Source: an uncultured Erysipelotrichaceae bacterium
Lineage (GTDB): Bacteria > Bacillota_I > Bacilli_A > Erysipelotrichales > Erysipelotrichaceae
Length of the DNA stretch: 64,000 nt
Assembly (NCBI GenBank): GCA_945877255.1
Contig: CAMCRE010000002.1
Location: 91,116 to 155,115, forward strand
Direction: 5' to 3'
Both the position numbers and the translations under genes were made by a program. The notes under the pieces are model-generated. The model was not told the DNA's origin. It ran no database searches and was given only the letters and a program-made list of their open reading frames with translations. Below, piece by piece: positions 54,849-63,978 of this stretch (position 1 is its first letter; each line of letters begins with the position of its first letter).

Positions 54849-55376
54849 ATGCAAACAGAAAATTTAAGGAAGAAACAATTCTACATTCCGATAGAAGTAA
54901 ATACTGCAGAAGACAAAGCGTTCATTTATGCAAATGGCTATACACCAGATGATGTCGTTTGGTGTCGTATAGGCAATATCGCTAAACGAGTAGTACGTAT
55001 TCCTTGTACTGAAGAACAGTACTATAACTATATGCGTCCCATTTGGAATGAGATGAAACAAGAAGAACGTAAGAAAAAGTACTTTGAAGAACTAGGTATG
55101 ACACAGGTATCGGTAGAACACATCAAAGAAGAGTATGACTTAGATATTCCCGACACAGCCAGTTTAGAACAAGCGGTAATGAAGCAAAAGCTACTCGCTG
55201 AGTTGAAGGTTGAGCTCGCAAAATTAACAAAACTCGACCAAAAAATTATGGCACTTTTCCAAGAAGGGTATTCAGAATCGGCTATTGGTAAGGCAATTGG
55301 AATGAGTCAAAAAGGAGTTAATAAACGAAAAAATAAAGTCATTAACAATTTAAAACTACATTTTTTAGAAAAATAG
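54849..55376 (+). CDS. Sigma-70 region 4-like phage regulator
   Basis: A 175-residue protein. The C-terminal ~60 residues (LTKLDQKIMALFQEGYSESAIGKAIGMSQKGVNKRKNKVIN) are a sigma region 4-type helix-turn-helix. The N-terminal half is not a sigma domain and is charged (WNEMKQEERKKKYFEELGM). AAAGGAG precedes the ATG. It is first in the phage-like operon, where it may direct host RNA polymerase to the element's own genes. Related proteins are common in Streptococcus and Enterococcus prophage-like elements. Confidence 0.7.
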   Translation: MQTENLRKKQFYIPIEVNTAEDKAFIYANGYTPDDVVWCRIGNIAKRVVRIPCTEEQYYNYMRPIWNEMKQEERKKKYFEELGMTQVSVEHIKEEYDLDIPDTASLEQAVMKQKLLAELKVELAKLTKLDQKIMALFQEGYSESAIGKAIGMSQKGVNKRKNKVINNLKLHFLEK

Positions 55377-55445
55377 TACTTAAACCCATCAGAAGTGTCC
55401 TATTACTTTCGAGAAGCAGGAGCTTCTTAGAAAGGAGGGACCTTC

Positions 55446-55619
55446 ATGATGGAAAAAGCACTCAATGAGGAAATAGCGAAAGTGTTGATATCAATACAAG
55501 AAGTTAATCAACGAATCGCTAATAAATTACAAATCATCGCAGCCAAGAAAGGAGAGTACGTCAATGGCAAAAACAAAACAGATTTTCCAAATTATCGCAG
55601 ATTTAGATCAACAGATTAA
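55446..55619 (+). CDS. Small helical phage-type protein
   Basis: A 57-residue protein starting MMEKALNEEIAKVLISIQEV, mostly one amphipathic helix. A strong AAGGAGGG site lies 7-8 nt before the ATG. Its 3' end overlaps the next gene by 56 nt in another frame, so the last ~18 codons may be incidental. No family recognised. Confidence 0.5.
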   Translation: MMEKALNEEIAKVLISIQEVNQRIANKLQIIAAKKGEYVNGKNKTDFPNYRRFRSTD

Positions 55620-55872
55620 TCAATTGTTGGAAATTAAATCGGACTTGGAATCCTTGTTTAATGACGCAGCGGATACACAAAAGAATGACTCCAAAGAATC
55701 AGTGATTACACTTGAACAAGTCCGTGCAGTTCTTGCAGATAAAAGTCGCTTAGGTTTTACCAAAGACATCAAACACTTAATCACTGAATTTGGTGCAACA
55801 AAACTCAGCGAAGTTAAACCACAAGACTATGCGACATTACTGAAGAAAGCAGAGGAACTCGGCAATGACTAA
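55564..55872 (+). CDS. Conserved phage-type protein, unknown function
   Basis: A 102-residue protein. An N-terminal coiled coil (residues ~1-32, DLDQQINQLLEIKSDLESLF) is joined by a polar linker to a globular C-terminal part (VITLEQVRAVLADKSRLGFTKDIKHLITEFGATKLSEV), a pattern seen just upstream of DUF2800 genes in many Gram-positive prophages. AAAGGAG precedes the ATG. It overlaps the next gene by 8 nt. Function unknown. Confidence 0.65.
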   Translation: MAKTKQIFQIIADLDQQINQLLEIKSDLESLFNDAADTQKNDSKESVITLEQVRAVLADKSRLGFTKDIKHLITEFGATKLSEVKPQDYATLLKKAEELGND

Positions 55873-56989
55873 ACATGCATTACTATCTGCTTCAAGTAGC
55901 CATAGATGGTTAACCTGTCCACCATTGCCACGGTTAGAGTCTTATTTTGAAAACAAGACCAGTGAAGAAGCCCATGAGGGAACACTAGCACATGTGGTGG
56001 CAGAAAACAAACTCAGAAAAGCACTCGGCATGACACATCGAACCATTCAAGTATCAGACACGGAAATGGACACCCATACGGATGATTACGTGACTTATAT
56101 TATGGAACTGTTGGAGCGTATCAAGAAAACTACTAAAGACCCAATTGTGCTAATAGAACAACGTTTAGACTTTTCAGATTATGTGCCAGACGGATTTGGT
56201 ACGGGTGACTGTGTCATTGTGGCAGATAACTGTATCCATATTATTGATTTAAAGTATGGTCGTGGGGTAGAAGTATCGGCTGAAGATAATCCACAAATGA
56301 AACTCTATGCCTTAGGTGCATTGAAACTATACGATGCACTCTATGATATTGAAGAAGTGGTGATGACGATTTTTCAACCACGAAAATTCAATATCTCAAC
56401 TGATACCATTTCAACCCAAGATTTACTGTATTGGGCAGAAGGCGAACTGAAAGAAAAAGCAGAACTTGCCTTTGAAGGTAAAGGAGTAGTGGAATATGGT
56501 CCTTGGTGTCAGTTTTCAAATTGTGGGGTGGTGCTTCGTGCAAGGTATAATCACCATAAAAAGCTCGAACGTTTTGAACTCAAATCACCACATCTACTTA
56601 CGGATGATGAGGTTGAAGAAGTTTTATCTCATGTAGATGATTTAACTAAATGGGCCAACGAGGTCAAAGAGTATGCGACAAAAGTCGCCTTACAAAGTGG
56701 GAAGTCATGGAATGGCTATAAGCTAGTTGCAGGACGAACGGTACGTAAGTTTACCGATGAAGAAAAAGTTGCTGAAATCGCCAAAGCTAATGGCTATACC
56801 GATATCTACAAACAATCACTTCTATCCATGACAGACTTACAAAAGATGATGGGGAAAGCAAAATTTGACACTTTATTTAATACGCTAATATATAAACCAG
56901 TCGGTACACCAGTTTTGGTGCCAACTAGTGATAAGCGTAAGGCAATTGAAATAACACAAGCAAAAGATGAATTCAAGAAGGAGAACTAA
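55865..56989 (+). CDS. DUF2800 (PD-(D/E)XK nuclease-like) protein
   Basis: A 374-residue protein of a phage family with a RecB/Cas4-like fold. SSSHRWLTCPPLPRLE at the N-terminus, GTGDCVIVADNCIHIIDLKYGRGVEV (active-site D...D-x-K) and NPQMKLYALGAL (the QxxxY-like helix) are the nuclease signature. It probably trims DNA ends during replication or recombination of the element, by inference. Overlaps the preceding gene by 8 nt and is followed by the DUF2815 gene after 1 nt. Confidence 0.82.
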   Translation: MTKHALLSASSSHRWLTCPPLPRLESYFENKTSEEAHEGTLAHVVAENKLRKALGMTHRTIQVSDTEMDTHTDDYVTYIMELLERIKKTTKDPIVLIEQRLDFSDYVPDGFGTGDCVIVADNCIHIIDLKYGRGVEVSAEDNPQMKLYALGALKLYDALYDIEEVVMTIFQPRKFNISTDTISTQDLLYWAEGELKEKAELAFEGKGVVEYGPWCQFSNCGVVLRARYNHHKKLERFELKSPHLLTDDEVEEVLSHVDDLTKWANEVKEYATKVALQSGKSWNGYKLVAGRTVRKFTDEEKVAEIAKANGYTDIYKQSLLSMTDLQKMMGKAKFDTLFNTLIYKPVGTPVLVPTSDKRKAIEITQAKDEFKKEN

Positions 56990-56990
56990 T

Positions 56991-57530
56991 ATGAAAAATA
57001 CAAAAGTAATTACAGGAAAAAACACACGATTATCTTATTTTAATGGTTGGGAACCAAAATCTATCAATGGTGGAACAGAAAAATACTCTGTATCGGTACT
57101 CATTCCAAAAGACGACATTCAAACCATTCAAGCGATTGAACAAGCAATTGACACGGCTATTGAAGAAGGTGTCGCAAAATTTGGTGGTAAGAAACCAAAT
57201 AAAGCCGCACTGAAACTGCCACTGCGAGATGGGGATATTGAGCGAGATGATGAAGCATATAAAGGGCATTATTTTATCAATGCAAACTCACTCACGAAAC
57301 CACAAATTGTAGATACCAATGTCCAACCTATCCTCGACCAAAGTGAAGTTTATTCAGGGTGTTATGCACGAGTGTCTTTGACCTTCTATGCCTTTAACTC
57401 AAATGGTAATAAAGGGATTGCTTGTGGATTAGGAAATATCCAAAAAATCCGTGATGGCGAGCCGTTAGGTGGACGTAGTAGTGCAAGTGACGATTTTACA
57501 ACAGTAGCAGATGATGACTTTTTAGCTTAG
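56991..57530 (+). CDS. DUF2815 family protein (ssDNA-binding-like)
   Basis: A 179-residue protein. LSYFNGWEPKSINGGTEKYSVSVLIPKDD at the start and an Asp-rich tail ending DDFTTVADDDFLA are characteristic; acidic tails are typical of single-strand binding proteins. The family is always next to the DUF2800 nuclease and phage polymerase. The start at 56991 follows AAGGAGAAC; eight upstream in-frame codons lie inside the preceding gene. Function in single-strand protection is inferred. Confidence 0.82.
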   Translation: MKNTKVITGKNTRLSYFNGWEPKSINGGTEKYSVSVLIPKDDIQTIQAIEQAIDTAIEEGVAKFGGKKPNKAALKLPLRDGDIERDDEAYKGHYFINANSLTKPQIVDTNVQPILDQSEVYSGCYARVSLTFYAFNSNGNKGIACGLGNIQKIRDGEPLGGRSSASDDFTTVADDDFLA

Positions 57531-57541
57531 GGGGAGAAAAA

Positions 57542-57670
57542 ATGATGAATGATGTATTGTATGGACTAGTTTATTTATTGTTGGTAGTTTGGAATATCGT
57601 TGTGCTTTATTCAGCTTACACGACCATTCGTGATGATAGACGCAATGAAAAAGAACGTAAAGGAAAATAG
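57542..57670 (+). CDS. 42-residue membrane peptide
   Basis: Begins MMNDVLYGLVYLLLVVWNIV; a single helix (~6-27) and a charged tail (RDDRRNEKERKGK). A GGGGGAG site is 7 nt before the ATG, and it lies tightly between the DUF2815 gene and the next small gene. No family recognised. Confidence 0.5.
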   Translation: MMNDVLYGLVYLLLVVWNIVVLYSAYTTIRDDRRNEKERKGK

Positions 57671-57675
57671 ATAGG

Positions 57676-57780
57676 ATGGAATATTTTGTCATAGTACTGG
57701 TTGGTGTTGTCATGACGGAGTTTGTTATCAAACGACTTACAGACTTGTATCTGTATGTTCGAGAAAGGTTAGGTTTATGA
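57676..57780 (+). CDS. 34-residue membrane peptide
   Basis: Begins MEYFVIVLVGVVMTEFVIKR, one hydrophobic helix and a basic tail. Its TGA overlaps the polymerase ATG (ATGA), indicating coupled translation. The ribosome site (ATAGG) is weak; it starts 5 nt after the preceding small gene. Confidence 0.45.
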   Translation: MEYFVIVLVGVVMTEFVIKRLTDLYLYVRERLGL

Positions 57781-59699
57781 AGAAACTAAACATCGATATT
57801 GAAACTTACTCGAGTGTGAGTCTAATCAAATCCGGTGTTTACAAGTACGCAGAAAGTGAGGACTTCACAGTCCTCCTTTTTGCCTATGCTGTAGATGACG
57901 GAGAGGTACACGTTATTGACTTAGTAAAAGGAGAAAATATACCCCCAGAAATCATGAAAGCACTCGAAGATGACACGGTGTTGAAATGGGCATTTAATGC
58001 TCAATTTGAACGGGTGTGTTTATCGAGAATGTTAGGTGTAAGGCTTAATCCTACTTCATGGCGATGTACGATGGTATGGTCAGGGTATATGGGGCTACCA
58101 TTATCACTTGAAGGAGTGGGTGCTGTTTTAGGACTAGAAGAACAAAAGTTAAAAACAGGAAAAGATTTAATTCGTTATTTTTGTGTACCGTGTGCTCCAA
58201 CCAAAATAAATGGTGGACGAACAAGAAATGAGTATTACCATGATGAAGACAAGTGGCAACAATTTAAAGATTATAACAAGCGAGATGTGGATGTTGAAAT
58301 GGCAATCGGACAGAAACTATCTAAATTTCCAGTTCCTGATTTTATATGGGAGGAGTATGTTCTCGATCAAACGATTAACGATAGAGGGATTCAAATTGAT
58401 AGCGTATTTGTCCAACAAGCTATTGAACTCGATAAATACCATCGCATGGAATTGATGGAAGAATTACAAACACTGACAGAACTGGATAACCCAAATTCAG
58501 TGATTCAATTATCTCAATGGTTACAAACAAAAGGTATTGAAGTCGATAGCTTAGATAAAAAAGCAGTACAGAATCTTATCCAAACGATAGAAGATACAAC
58601 AGTTAAACGAGTGTTAACTATTCGACAACAACTCTCTAAGTCGTCTATTAAGAAATACCAAGCGATGCAACAGGTTGCTTGTAGGGATAATCGTTGTCGA
58701 GGAATGTTTCAATTTTTAGGAGCCAATCGTACGGGAAGATTTGCAGGAAGATTGGTGCAATTACAAAATCTCCCCAAAAATCATATGAGCGATTTAAAAG
58801 AAGCAAGAGAGTTAGTTAAAAAAGGCAATAGGGAAGCTGTCCATCTATTATATGATAATCCTTCCAAAGTTTTATCGGAGTTAATTCGAACAGCCTTTAT
58901 TCCTAAGGGCTTATTTTACGTGGCAGACTTTTCAGCGATTGAAGCACGAGTCATCGCATGGTTAGCTAAAGAGAAGTGGCGAAAAGCATTATTCAAACAA
59001 GGCGGAGACATTTATTGTATGTCTGCGAGTCAGATGTTTGGTGTACCTGTTGAAAAGCATGGTGTGAATAGTGAACTGAGGCAGAAAGGGAAAATCGCCG
59101 AGCTCGCCTGTGGATACGGTGGATCAGTTGGTGCATTAACCGCTATGGGAGCCTTGGAGATGGGACTAAAGGAAGAAGAACTACAACCCTTGGTTCATGC
59201 GTGGCGAGGGTCAAATCCAAACATCGTCAATCTGTGGTGGTCTGTCGATAGGTGTGTCAAAGAAACTGTCAAAGAACGAACAACAACTAAAACACATGGT
59301 ATTGTATTTTCTTATCAAAGTGGGATGTTGTTTATCACTTTGCCGAGTGGGAGAAAACTGACGTATATTAAGCCACGTATTGGAGAGAACAGATTTGGTG
59401 GTGAATCGGTTACTTATGAAGGAGTAGGAGAGACTAAGAAATGGGAGCGAATTGAAAGTTACGGTCCTAAGTTTGTTGAAAACATTGTTCAAGCGATTGC
59501 ACGGGATATTTTGGTTTATGCCATGTTGAACTTAAAAGACTATGATATTGTTGCACATGTTCACGATGAAGTGATTATTGAATCAGAATGTGCCTCTATT
59601 AATGAGATTTGTCGTATCATGAGCCAAGTGCCACCATGGGCTGAAGGTTTGATTTTAGATGCAGACGGCTACACTTGTGAGTTTTATCAAAAAGATTAA
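57777..59699 (+). CDS. Phage-type family A DNA polymerase
   Basis: A 640-residue replicative polymerase with proofreading. The 3'-5' exonuclease has D7 and E9 (NIDIETYSS), FNAQFERVC and YNKRDVDVE. The polymerase has RTGRFAGRLVQLQNLP, motif A with D384 (VADFSAIEAR), motif B (RQKGKIAELACGYGG) and motif C with H596-D597-E598. The 5' nuclease of bacterial Pol I is absent, as in phage enzymes. It copies the element's DNA. The ATG overlaps the preceding small gene, and a terminator-like hairpin follows the stop. Confidence 0.96.
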   Translation: MKKLNIDIETYSSVSLIKSGVYKYAESEDFTVLLFAYAVDDGEVHVIDLVKGENIPPEIMKALEDDTVLKWAFNAQFERVCLSRMLGVRLNPTSWRCTMVWSGYMGLPLSLEGVGAVLGLEEQKLKTGKDLIRYFCVPCAPTKINGGRTRNEYYHDEDKWQQFKDYNKRDVDVEMAIGQKLSKFPVPDFIWEEYVLDQTINDRGIQIDSVFVQQAIELDKYHRMELMEELQTLTELDNPNSVIQLSQWLQTKGIEVDSLDKKAVQNLIQTIEDTTVKRVLTIRQQLSKSSIKKYQAMQQVACRDNRCRGMFQFLGANRTGRFAGRLVQLQNLPKNHMSDLKEARELVKKGNREAVHLLYDNPSKVLSELIRTAFIPKGLFYVADFSAIEARVIAWLAKEKWRKALFKQGGDIYCMSASQMFGVPVEKHGVNSELRQKGKIAELACGYGGSVGALTAMGALEMGLKEEELQPLVHAWRGSNPNIVNLWWSVDRCVKETVKERTTTKTHGIVFSYQSGMLFITLPSGRKLTYIKPRIGENRFGGESVTYEGVGETKKWERIESYGPKFVENIVQAIARDILVYAMLNLKDYDIVAHVHDEVIIESECASINEICRIMSQVPPWAEGLILDADGYTCEFYQKD

Positions 59700-59731
59700 G
59701 AGTGAGTTTTTATGACTTGCTCTTTTTTTAT
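59698..59731 (+). terminator. Terminator-like hairpin after the polymerase gene
   Basis: AAGAGTGAG pairs with CTTGCTCTT (two G-T pairs) around a 9-nt loop and runs into T7. Confidence 0.65.
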
Positions 59732-59823
59732 TATTTTTTTGAAATTTGGTACTTAAAAGGTTTTGTTTTGTCCTTTATCTACTGAAGGAAATCCCTTCTA
59801 GAAAAATATAAAGGAGAATCGAT

Positions 59824-60021
59824 ATGTTTTATATCAAAGTAAAACTAGGGCAAGACCTAGAAATGAAAGTAGACATTCATGATGAGAATGTCTTTACAAG
59901 ATGCCCATATTGTGGCACAGAATTCGCAGTAGATTTAGTGGAAGTGTTATCTGATGGAGAGTGTGACTTACATTCCACTGCTGTGGTGTGTACCACTTGT
60001 ACAAAGAAGGCAAGGGGGTAA
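59824..60021 (+). CDS. Small zinc-ribbon protein
   Basis: A 65-residue protein. CPYC (residues ~24-27) and CTTC near the C-terminus make a four-cysteine zinc ribbon. MFYIKVKLGQDLEMKVDIHDENVF forms the N-terminal strands. AAAGGAG precedes the ATG. It ends just before the Rha-type gene. Such ribbons often bind nucleic acid or partner proteins; no specific function is known. Confidence 0.6.
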   Translation: MFYIKVKLGQDLEMKVDIHDENVFTRCPYCGTEFAVDLVEVLSDGECDLHSTAVVCTTCTKKARG

Positions 60022-60025
60022 CATC

Positions 60026-60703
60026 ATGAAGACATTAATTCCAAAAGATGACTACGGTATCTTCGTAGATAAAAACGACATTGCACGAGTAGATAGTTTG
60101 TATGTCGCAGAGGTATTTGAGAAAAATCACAAAGAGGTGCTTCGAGATATTCGTAGAATTGTCGATGAGGAGTCCGGGTTAAGTCGAGAATTCGCACAGC
60201 GCAATTTTGCGCCGTCCTCTTATGTTAATAAACAGAACAAGAAACAGCCTTGTTATTTCTTAACTCGGGATGGTTTTTCAATGTTAGTCATGGGCTATAC
60301 AGGTCAAAAGGCGATGAAGTTTAAGGAACTGTACATCCAACGCTTTAACGAGATGGAAAATTTCATCAAGACGTTAGTAAAGGCACGCATGGAGTTTCCT
60401 GCTCTGACAGAGAACATTAAACTCTTGCATGAGAATCCAAAGCCTTATCACTTTAGCAATGAGTGCGACATGATTAATCGTATTGTTCTTGGAAAGTCTG
60501 CTAAGCAATTCCGACTAGAAAATAATATTGAAAAAGGGAAAAGCATTCGTCCGTACTTAACGAAAAAGCAAATTGAATTAATAGAAGTACTACAAAAAGT
60601 AGATGTTGGTTTACTGGTTGCTTTTCCAAATTATGAAGACCGTAAAAAGTATTTAGAGTGGTACAAAGCAAAATGGGAGGAAGAACATGGGAAAGTCAAC
60701 TAA
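60026..60703 (+). CDS. Rha-family phage regulatory protein
   Basis: A 225-residue protein. The N-terminal Rha domain (~20-110) is clear: YVAEVFEKNHKEVLRDIRRIV and PCYFLTRDGFSMLVMGYTGQKAMKFKELYIQRFNEME. The C-terminal part (KSAKQFRLENNIEKGKSIRPYLTKKQIELIEVLQK) resembles a phage antirepressor-type helix bundle. The start at 60026 follows AGGGGGT; the longer frame reads into the zinc-ribbon gene. Rha proteins influence phage growth and host interaction. Overlaps the next gene by 17 nt. Confidence 0.85.
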   Translation: MKTLIPKDDYGIFVDKNDIARVDSLYVAEVFEKNHKEVLRDIRRIVDEESGLSREFAQRNFAPSSYVNKQNKKQPCYFLTRDGFSMLVMGYTGQKAMKFKELYIQRFNEMENFIKTLVKARMEFPALTENIKLLHENPKPYHFSNECDMINRIVLGKSAKQFRLENNIEKGKSIRPYLTKKQIELIEVLQKVDVGLLVAFPNYEDRKKYLEWYKAKWEEEHGKVN

Positions 60704-61058
60704 ACGAGTGATGAAAGAAAAACAACAGGCATTCAAACCAATGGTTTATATTTGTGCACCATATCGTGGAGATGTCGCAAAGAATATAGAAGATGCGATT
60801 CGATATGCAGAGTTTGCCTATCAACAAGGCAATGTGCCAATTACACCACACCTGTTTTTTCCCTTTTTGAACGAAGAGAAGGAAGAACATCGCCAAGATG
60901 CACTAGCCATGGATATGATTTTACTTGGAAAGTGTCAAGAGGTATGGGTGTTTGGTTCGGAGATAACAGAAGGTATGGCTAAGGAACTAGAAGTATCAAA
61001 AAGACGAAAACAGCCTATTCGATATTTTAGTAAGGAGTGTGGGGAAGTTCATGTTTAA
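60687..61058 (+). CDS. DUF4406 (nucleoside 2-deoxyribosyltransferase-like) protein
   Basis: A 123-residue protein. VYICAPYRGDVAKNIEDAIRYAEFAYQQG and PITPHLFFPFL followed by VWVFGSEITEGMAKELE are the DUF4406 pattern, with the Rossmann-like fold of deoxyribosyltransferases; FGSEITEGM holds the probable catalytic acid region. It may salvage or modify nucleotides for the element, by inference. GGGAGG precedes the ATG, inside the Rha gene. Confidence 0.78.
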   Translation: MGKSTKRVMKEKQQAFKPMVYICAPYRGDVAKNIEDAIRYAEFAYQQGNVPITPHLFFPFLNEEKEEHRQDALAMDMILLGKCQEVWVFGSEITEGMAKELEVSKRRKQPIRYFSKECGEVHV

Positions 61059-63255
61059 TTTTACAGTATATGCATCTAATACCAGTGGCGATAGTAAAAA
61101 TTGTATATATCCAAATTTAGTGCAAGTGAGAGATGAAGCGAGTTTTATCCAAGCTATTCAGTATGATCACGTTTGTGGCAAGTATAAAAATAACTATCGT
61201 AATAATGATAATTTTGAGTGGGCAGATGTCTTGCCACAAGATTGTGATAATGACCATTCAGAGAATCCATCTGATTGGGTGTATCCAATGGATGTTGCAC
61301 GGGTATTTCCGGACTGTGCATTCTTAGTAAGTTATAGTCGTAATCATATGCAGGTGAAAAACGGTAAAGCTGCTCGTCCGAAATTTCATGTATATTTTCC
61401 TATTCCTAAGATGCATGATGCAGTAGCTTATGCTCAATTAAAACAAGATATTCAACAAGTGTTTCCCTATTTTGATGGGGGAGCACTTGGTGCATCACGT
61501 TTTTTATACGGTACGAAGCAACCGCAAGTAGAACTATTTCAAGGAAGCAGGAATGTTGTTGATATTTTGAGTCATGATCAGTTTGAGTTGTTCGAAGAAA
61601 CACAAGGACAGATTAGTGAAGGCAGTCGTAATAGAACGATGAGTCACATTGCAGGAAGGCTTATTAAACGGTATGGCAGTAATGAAGAGAGTTATACGTT
61701 GTTTTTACAAGAAGCACAACAATGCATACCACCACTATCGGAATCAGAATTAAAATGTATTTGGTATAGTGCCACTAAGTTTGGAAAAAAGATAGCTTCT
61801 CAGCCTAATTATATATCACCTGAAGAATATAACGAATCTTATGATGATTATCAACCGTCTGAATTTACGGATATTGCAATGGCGGAGGTATTTGCCAAAC
61901 ACGCAAAGGATAAAGCTGTTTTTACTGTTTCGAGTGGGTGGCTTTACTGGGATGGTCAAAAGTGGGACGCCTCCGAACTAAAAATTATGCAACTTTATAT
62001 GATAGTGGCTAAACGAGTGTTGAAAAATGCAGGTGGTGTCTTTAAAAATGCTTATGGAAATTTAGTGAAAGCGGAAATGGGCAATGATAGTGAAAAACAA
62101 GTCAAGGCTAAAAGTGAAGTGAATTATGCTAAACAATATCTGACTTTTGCGAAAAAAATGAATGACCACGGAAAGGTGTCAGGTGTTTTGAAACTAGCGA
62201 AATCCTTACTTGAAATCAAAAATAATCAACTAGACCAAGATCCTTTTATTTTAAACACACCAATAGGGGTAGTGCATTTAAAGACGGGGGACATTAAGGA
62301 ACATCTTCCAAGCTATTATTGTACTAAGATGACAGCGGTCGCTCCCGATAGTGCTAATCAAGAGTTATGGCATCAAACACTAGATGATGTAACAGATGGA
62401 GATAAAGAGTTTCAGTTGTTTTTACAATGTCATGCAGGTAGTACATTGATTGGAAAAGTGTATGAAGAATCGCTACTTTTGGTTTATGGTAACGGTGGAA
62501 ATGGTAAGTCAACAGTATTTAATTCAGAGGCGTATGTGTTAGGAGATTATGCAGGAAAAATACCTGCTGAGTCACTCACCACAAGGGCTAAAAATGTCAA
62601 AGTAGATTTGGCAGAGTTGTGTGGCAAGCGATTTATTTTAGCATCCGAGACAGAAGAGGGACAAAGGCTATCTGCATCCATGTTGAAGCAAATCGCAAGT
62701 GTAGATGATATTTCAGCTGAACGGAAATATTATGCACCATTTTCTTTCACACCGAGTCATTCTACTATTTTGTATACAAACCATTTACCACGAGTTGGTT
62801 CTAACGATAAAGGGACGTGGCGAAGAATTTTAGTTGCACCGTTTAATAACGAAATTAAAAATCCAAAGACAGACTATGTAGAGACACTTTTGAAAAAAGC
62901 AGGAGGGGCTATTTTACAGTGGATGATAGATGGTGCGAAATTGTATATCCAAAACCATTTTAAATACCCTTATTGCAAAACGGTAGAACAAGCGAAACAA
63001 GTTTATAAAGACGAAAACAATTGGATTGAACATTTTATAAGAGATTGTTGTGAACAGGACAATAATGAAACGATTGGAAGTAATCAGCTATATCAAGCCT
63101 ATAGACAATGGTCTATTAGCAATGGTGAGTACACACGTAATACTCGTGATTTTTCAACAGCACTTAGTGGTAGTGGATATGATAAGAAACGTACTAATAA
63201 AGGCGTGATATGGTTAGGGTTAAAATTGAATGAGGATACAGCAGAATTTTTATAG
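61051..63255 (+). CDS. Phage primase-helicase (D5/VirE-type)
   Basis: A 734-residue replication initiator. The N-terminal ~250 residues (VYASNTSGDSKNCIYPN; PKFHVYFPIPK; GGALGASRFLYGTKQPQ) look like a primase-polymerase-related domain, and a D5-type region (~330-440) leads to the SF3 helicase with Walker A VYGNGGNGKST (K486), a B motif (GKRFILASETEEG) and TPSHSTILYTNHLPRV. The start at 61051 is chosen over a GTG at 61039 because AAGGAG lies only 2 nt before the latter. It overlaps the preceding gene by 8 nt. Confidence 0.9.
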   Translation: MFNFTVYASNTSGDSKNCIYPNLVQVRDEASFIQAIQYDHVCGKYKNNYRNNDNFEWADVLPQDCDNDHSENPSDWVYPMDVARVFPDCAFLVSYSRNHMQVKNGKAARPKFHVYFPIPKMHDAVAYAQLKQDIQQVFPYFDGGALGASRFLYGTKQPQVELFQGSRNVVDILSHDQFELFEETQGQISEGSRNRTMSHIAGRLIKRYGSNEESYTLFLQEAQQCIPPLSESELKCIWYSATKFGKKIASQPNYISPEEYNESYDDYQPSEFTDIAMAEVFAKHAKDKAVFTVSSGWLYWDGQKWDASELKIMQLYMIVAKRVLKNAGGVFKNAYGNLVKAEMGNDSEKQVKAKSEVNYAKQYLTFAKKMNDHGKVSGVLKLAKSLLEIKNNQLDQDPFILNTPIGVVHLKTGDIKEHLPSYYCTKMTAVAPDSANQELWHQTLDDVTDGDKEFQLFLQCHAGSTLIGKVYEESLLLVYGNGGNGKSTVFNSEAYVLGDYAGKIPAESLTTRAKNVKVDLAELCGKRFILASETEEGQRLSASMLKQIASVDDISAERKYYAPFSFTPSHSTILYTNHLPRVGSNDKGTWRRILVAPFNNEIKNPKTDYVETLLKKAGGAILQWMIDGAKLYIQNHFKYPYCKTVEQAKQVYKDENNWIEHFIRDCCEQDNNETIGSNQLYQAYRQWSISNGEYTRNTRDFSTALSGSGYDKKRTNKGVIWLGLKLNEDTAEFL

Positions 63256-63267
63256 GAGGAATAGACA

Positions 63268-63600
63268 ATGCTAGTAAATAATAGACCTTATACCAATGAA
63301 AATGGTGCTTTTGATATTGAATTAATCACTGATTTAAGTAAAGAAGAACAAGAAGTAGTATTCGATTGGATTGCAAAAAATATACAACCTCGCAAAACGG
63401 AAAATCGAAGATTGAGTAGTTATGGATTAAAACATGTATTGCAACGGGATACAGGTATTTATATCACCAACAATCAATTTAAAGACGCCATGTTACTGTG
63501 TGGCTACACACCAGTACGTGTCAATGAACTGAATTGGAGATACAGAATCAGTAGTAAATCCAAGGTTTTTCAGCCTCGATACGGTAGGGGTGCATGGTAG
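63268..63600 (+). CDS. Small phage-type protein of unknown function
   Basis: A 110-residue basic protein. The region RKTENRRLSSYGLKHVLQRDTGIYITNNQFKDAMLLCGYTPVRVN is a helical DNA-binding-like fold common just behind primase-helicase genes of Gram-positive prophages. AGGAGG precedes the ATG. The gap of 96 nt to the next gene contains a TATAAT-like box. Confidence 0.6.
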   Translation: MLVNNRPYTNENGAFDIELITDLSKEEQEVVFDWIAKNIQPRKTENRRLSSYGLKHVLQRDTGIYITNNQFKDAMLLCGYTPVRVNELNWRYRISSKSKVFQPRYGRGAW

Positions 63601-63696
63601 TGAACACTCTAACCCTACTTTTATATATGTCATTTTTTATTCTCTCATGTAAAAAGTAGATAAAGTGACTACACTATAATACACAAGGAGAAAATT

Positions 63697-63978
63697 ATGC
63701 TAGAAAAAGTGATAGAAAGACAATTAGTAAAAAGTATTAAAGCATGTGGTGGGTGGTGCATTAAAGTAAATACTTTAAGTGCGTGTGGGTTTCCCGATCG
63801 GATGGTATTAATGCCTAATGGAAAGATAGGCTTTGTGGAAGTTAAGGCTCCTGGTAAAAAGCCAAGAGCCATTCAAGTTAAACGAATAAAACAGTTGAGA
63901 GATTTAGGATTTCAGTGCTTTGTACTGGATGATGTGTCAGAAATTGGAGAGATACTTGATGCAATTTATACCTCATAA
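63697..63978 (+). CDS. VRR-NUC domain nuclease
   Basis: A 93-residue stand-alone VRR-NUC (PD-(D/E)XK) protein: E7 in MLEKVIERQLVK, D34 in GFPDRMVL, E48-x-K50 in FVEVKAPGKKP, and Q near VKRIKQL. These are the catalytic residues of this Holliday-junction/flap nuclease family. CAAGGAG precedes the ATG. It overlaps the next, cut-off gene by 20 nt, as is usual for the VRR-NUC-SNF2 pair in phages. Confidence 0.92.
   Translation: MLEKVIERQLVKSIKACGGWCIKVNTLSACGFPDRMVLMPNGKIGFVEVKAPGKKPRAIQVKRIKQLRDLGFQCFVLDDVSEIGEILDAIYTS

Noticed and set aside
54737..54952. 71-codon frame overlapping the sigma-like gene start
   Set aside because: Different frame from a gene with a clear ribosome site; cysteine/phenylalanine-rich translation looks random.
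63600..63659. 19-codon hydrophobic frame starting GTG after the 110-residue gene
   Set aside because: Overlaps the stop and has a GGGGTG upstream, but the length and the GTG start make chance likely.
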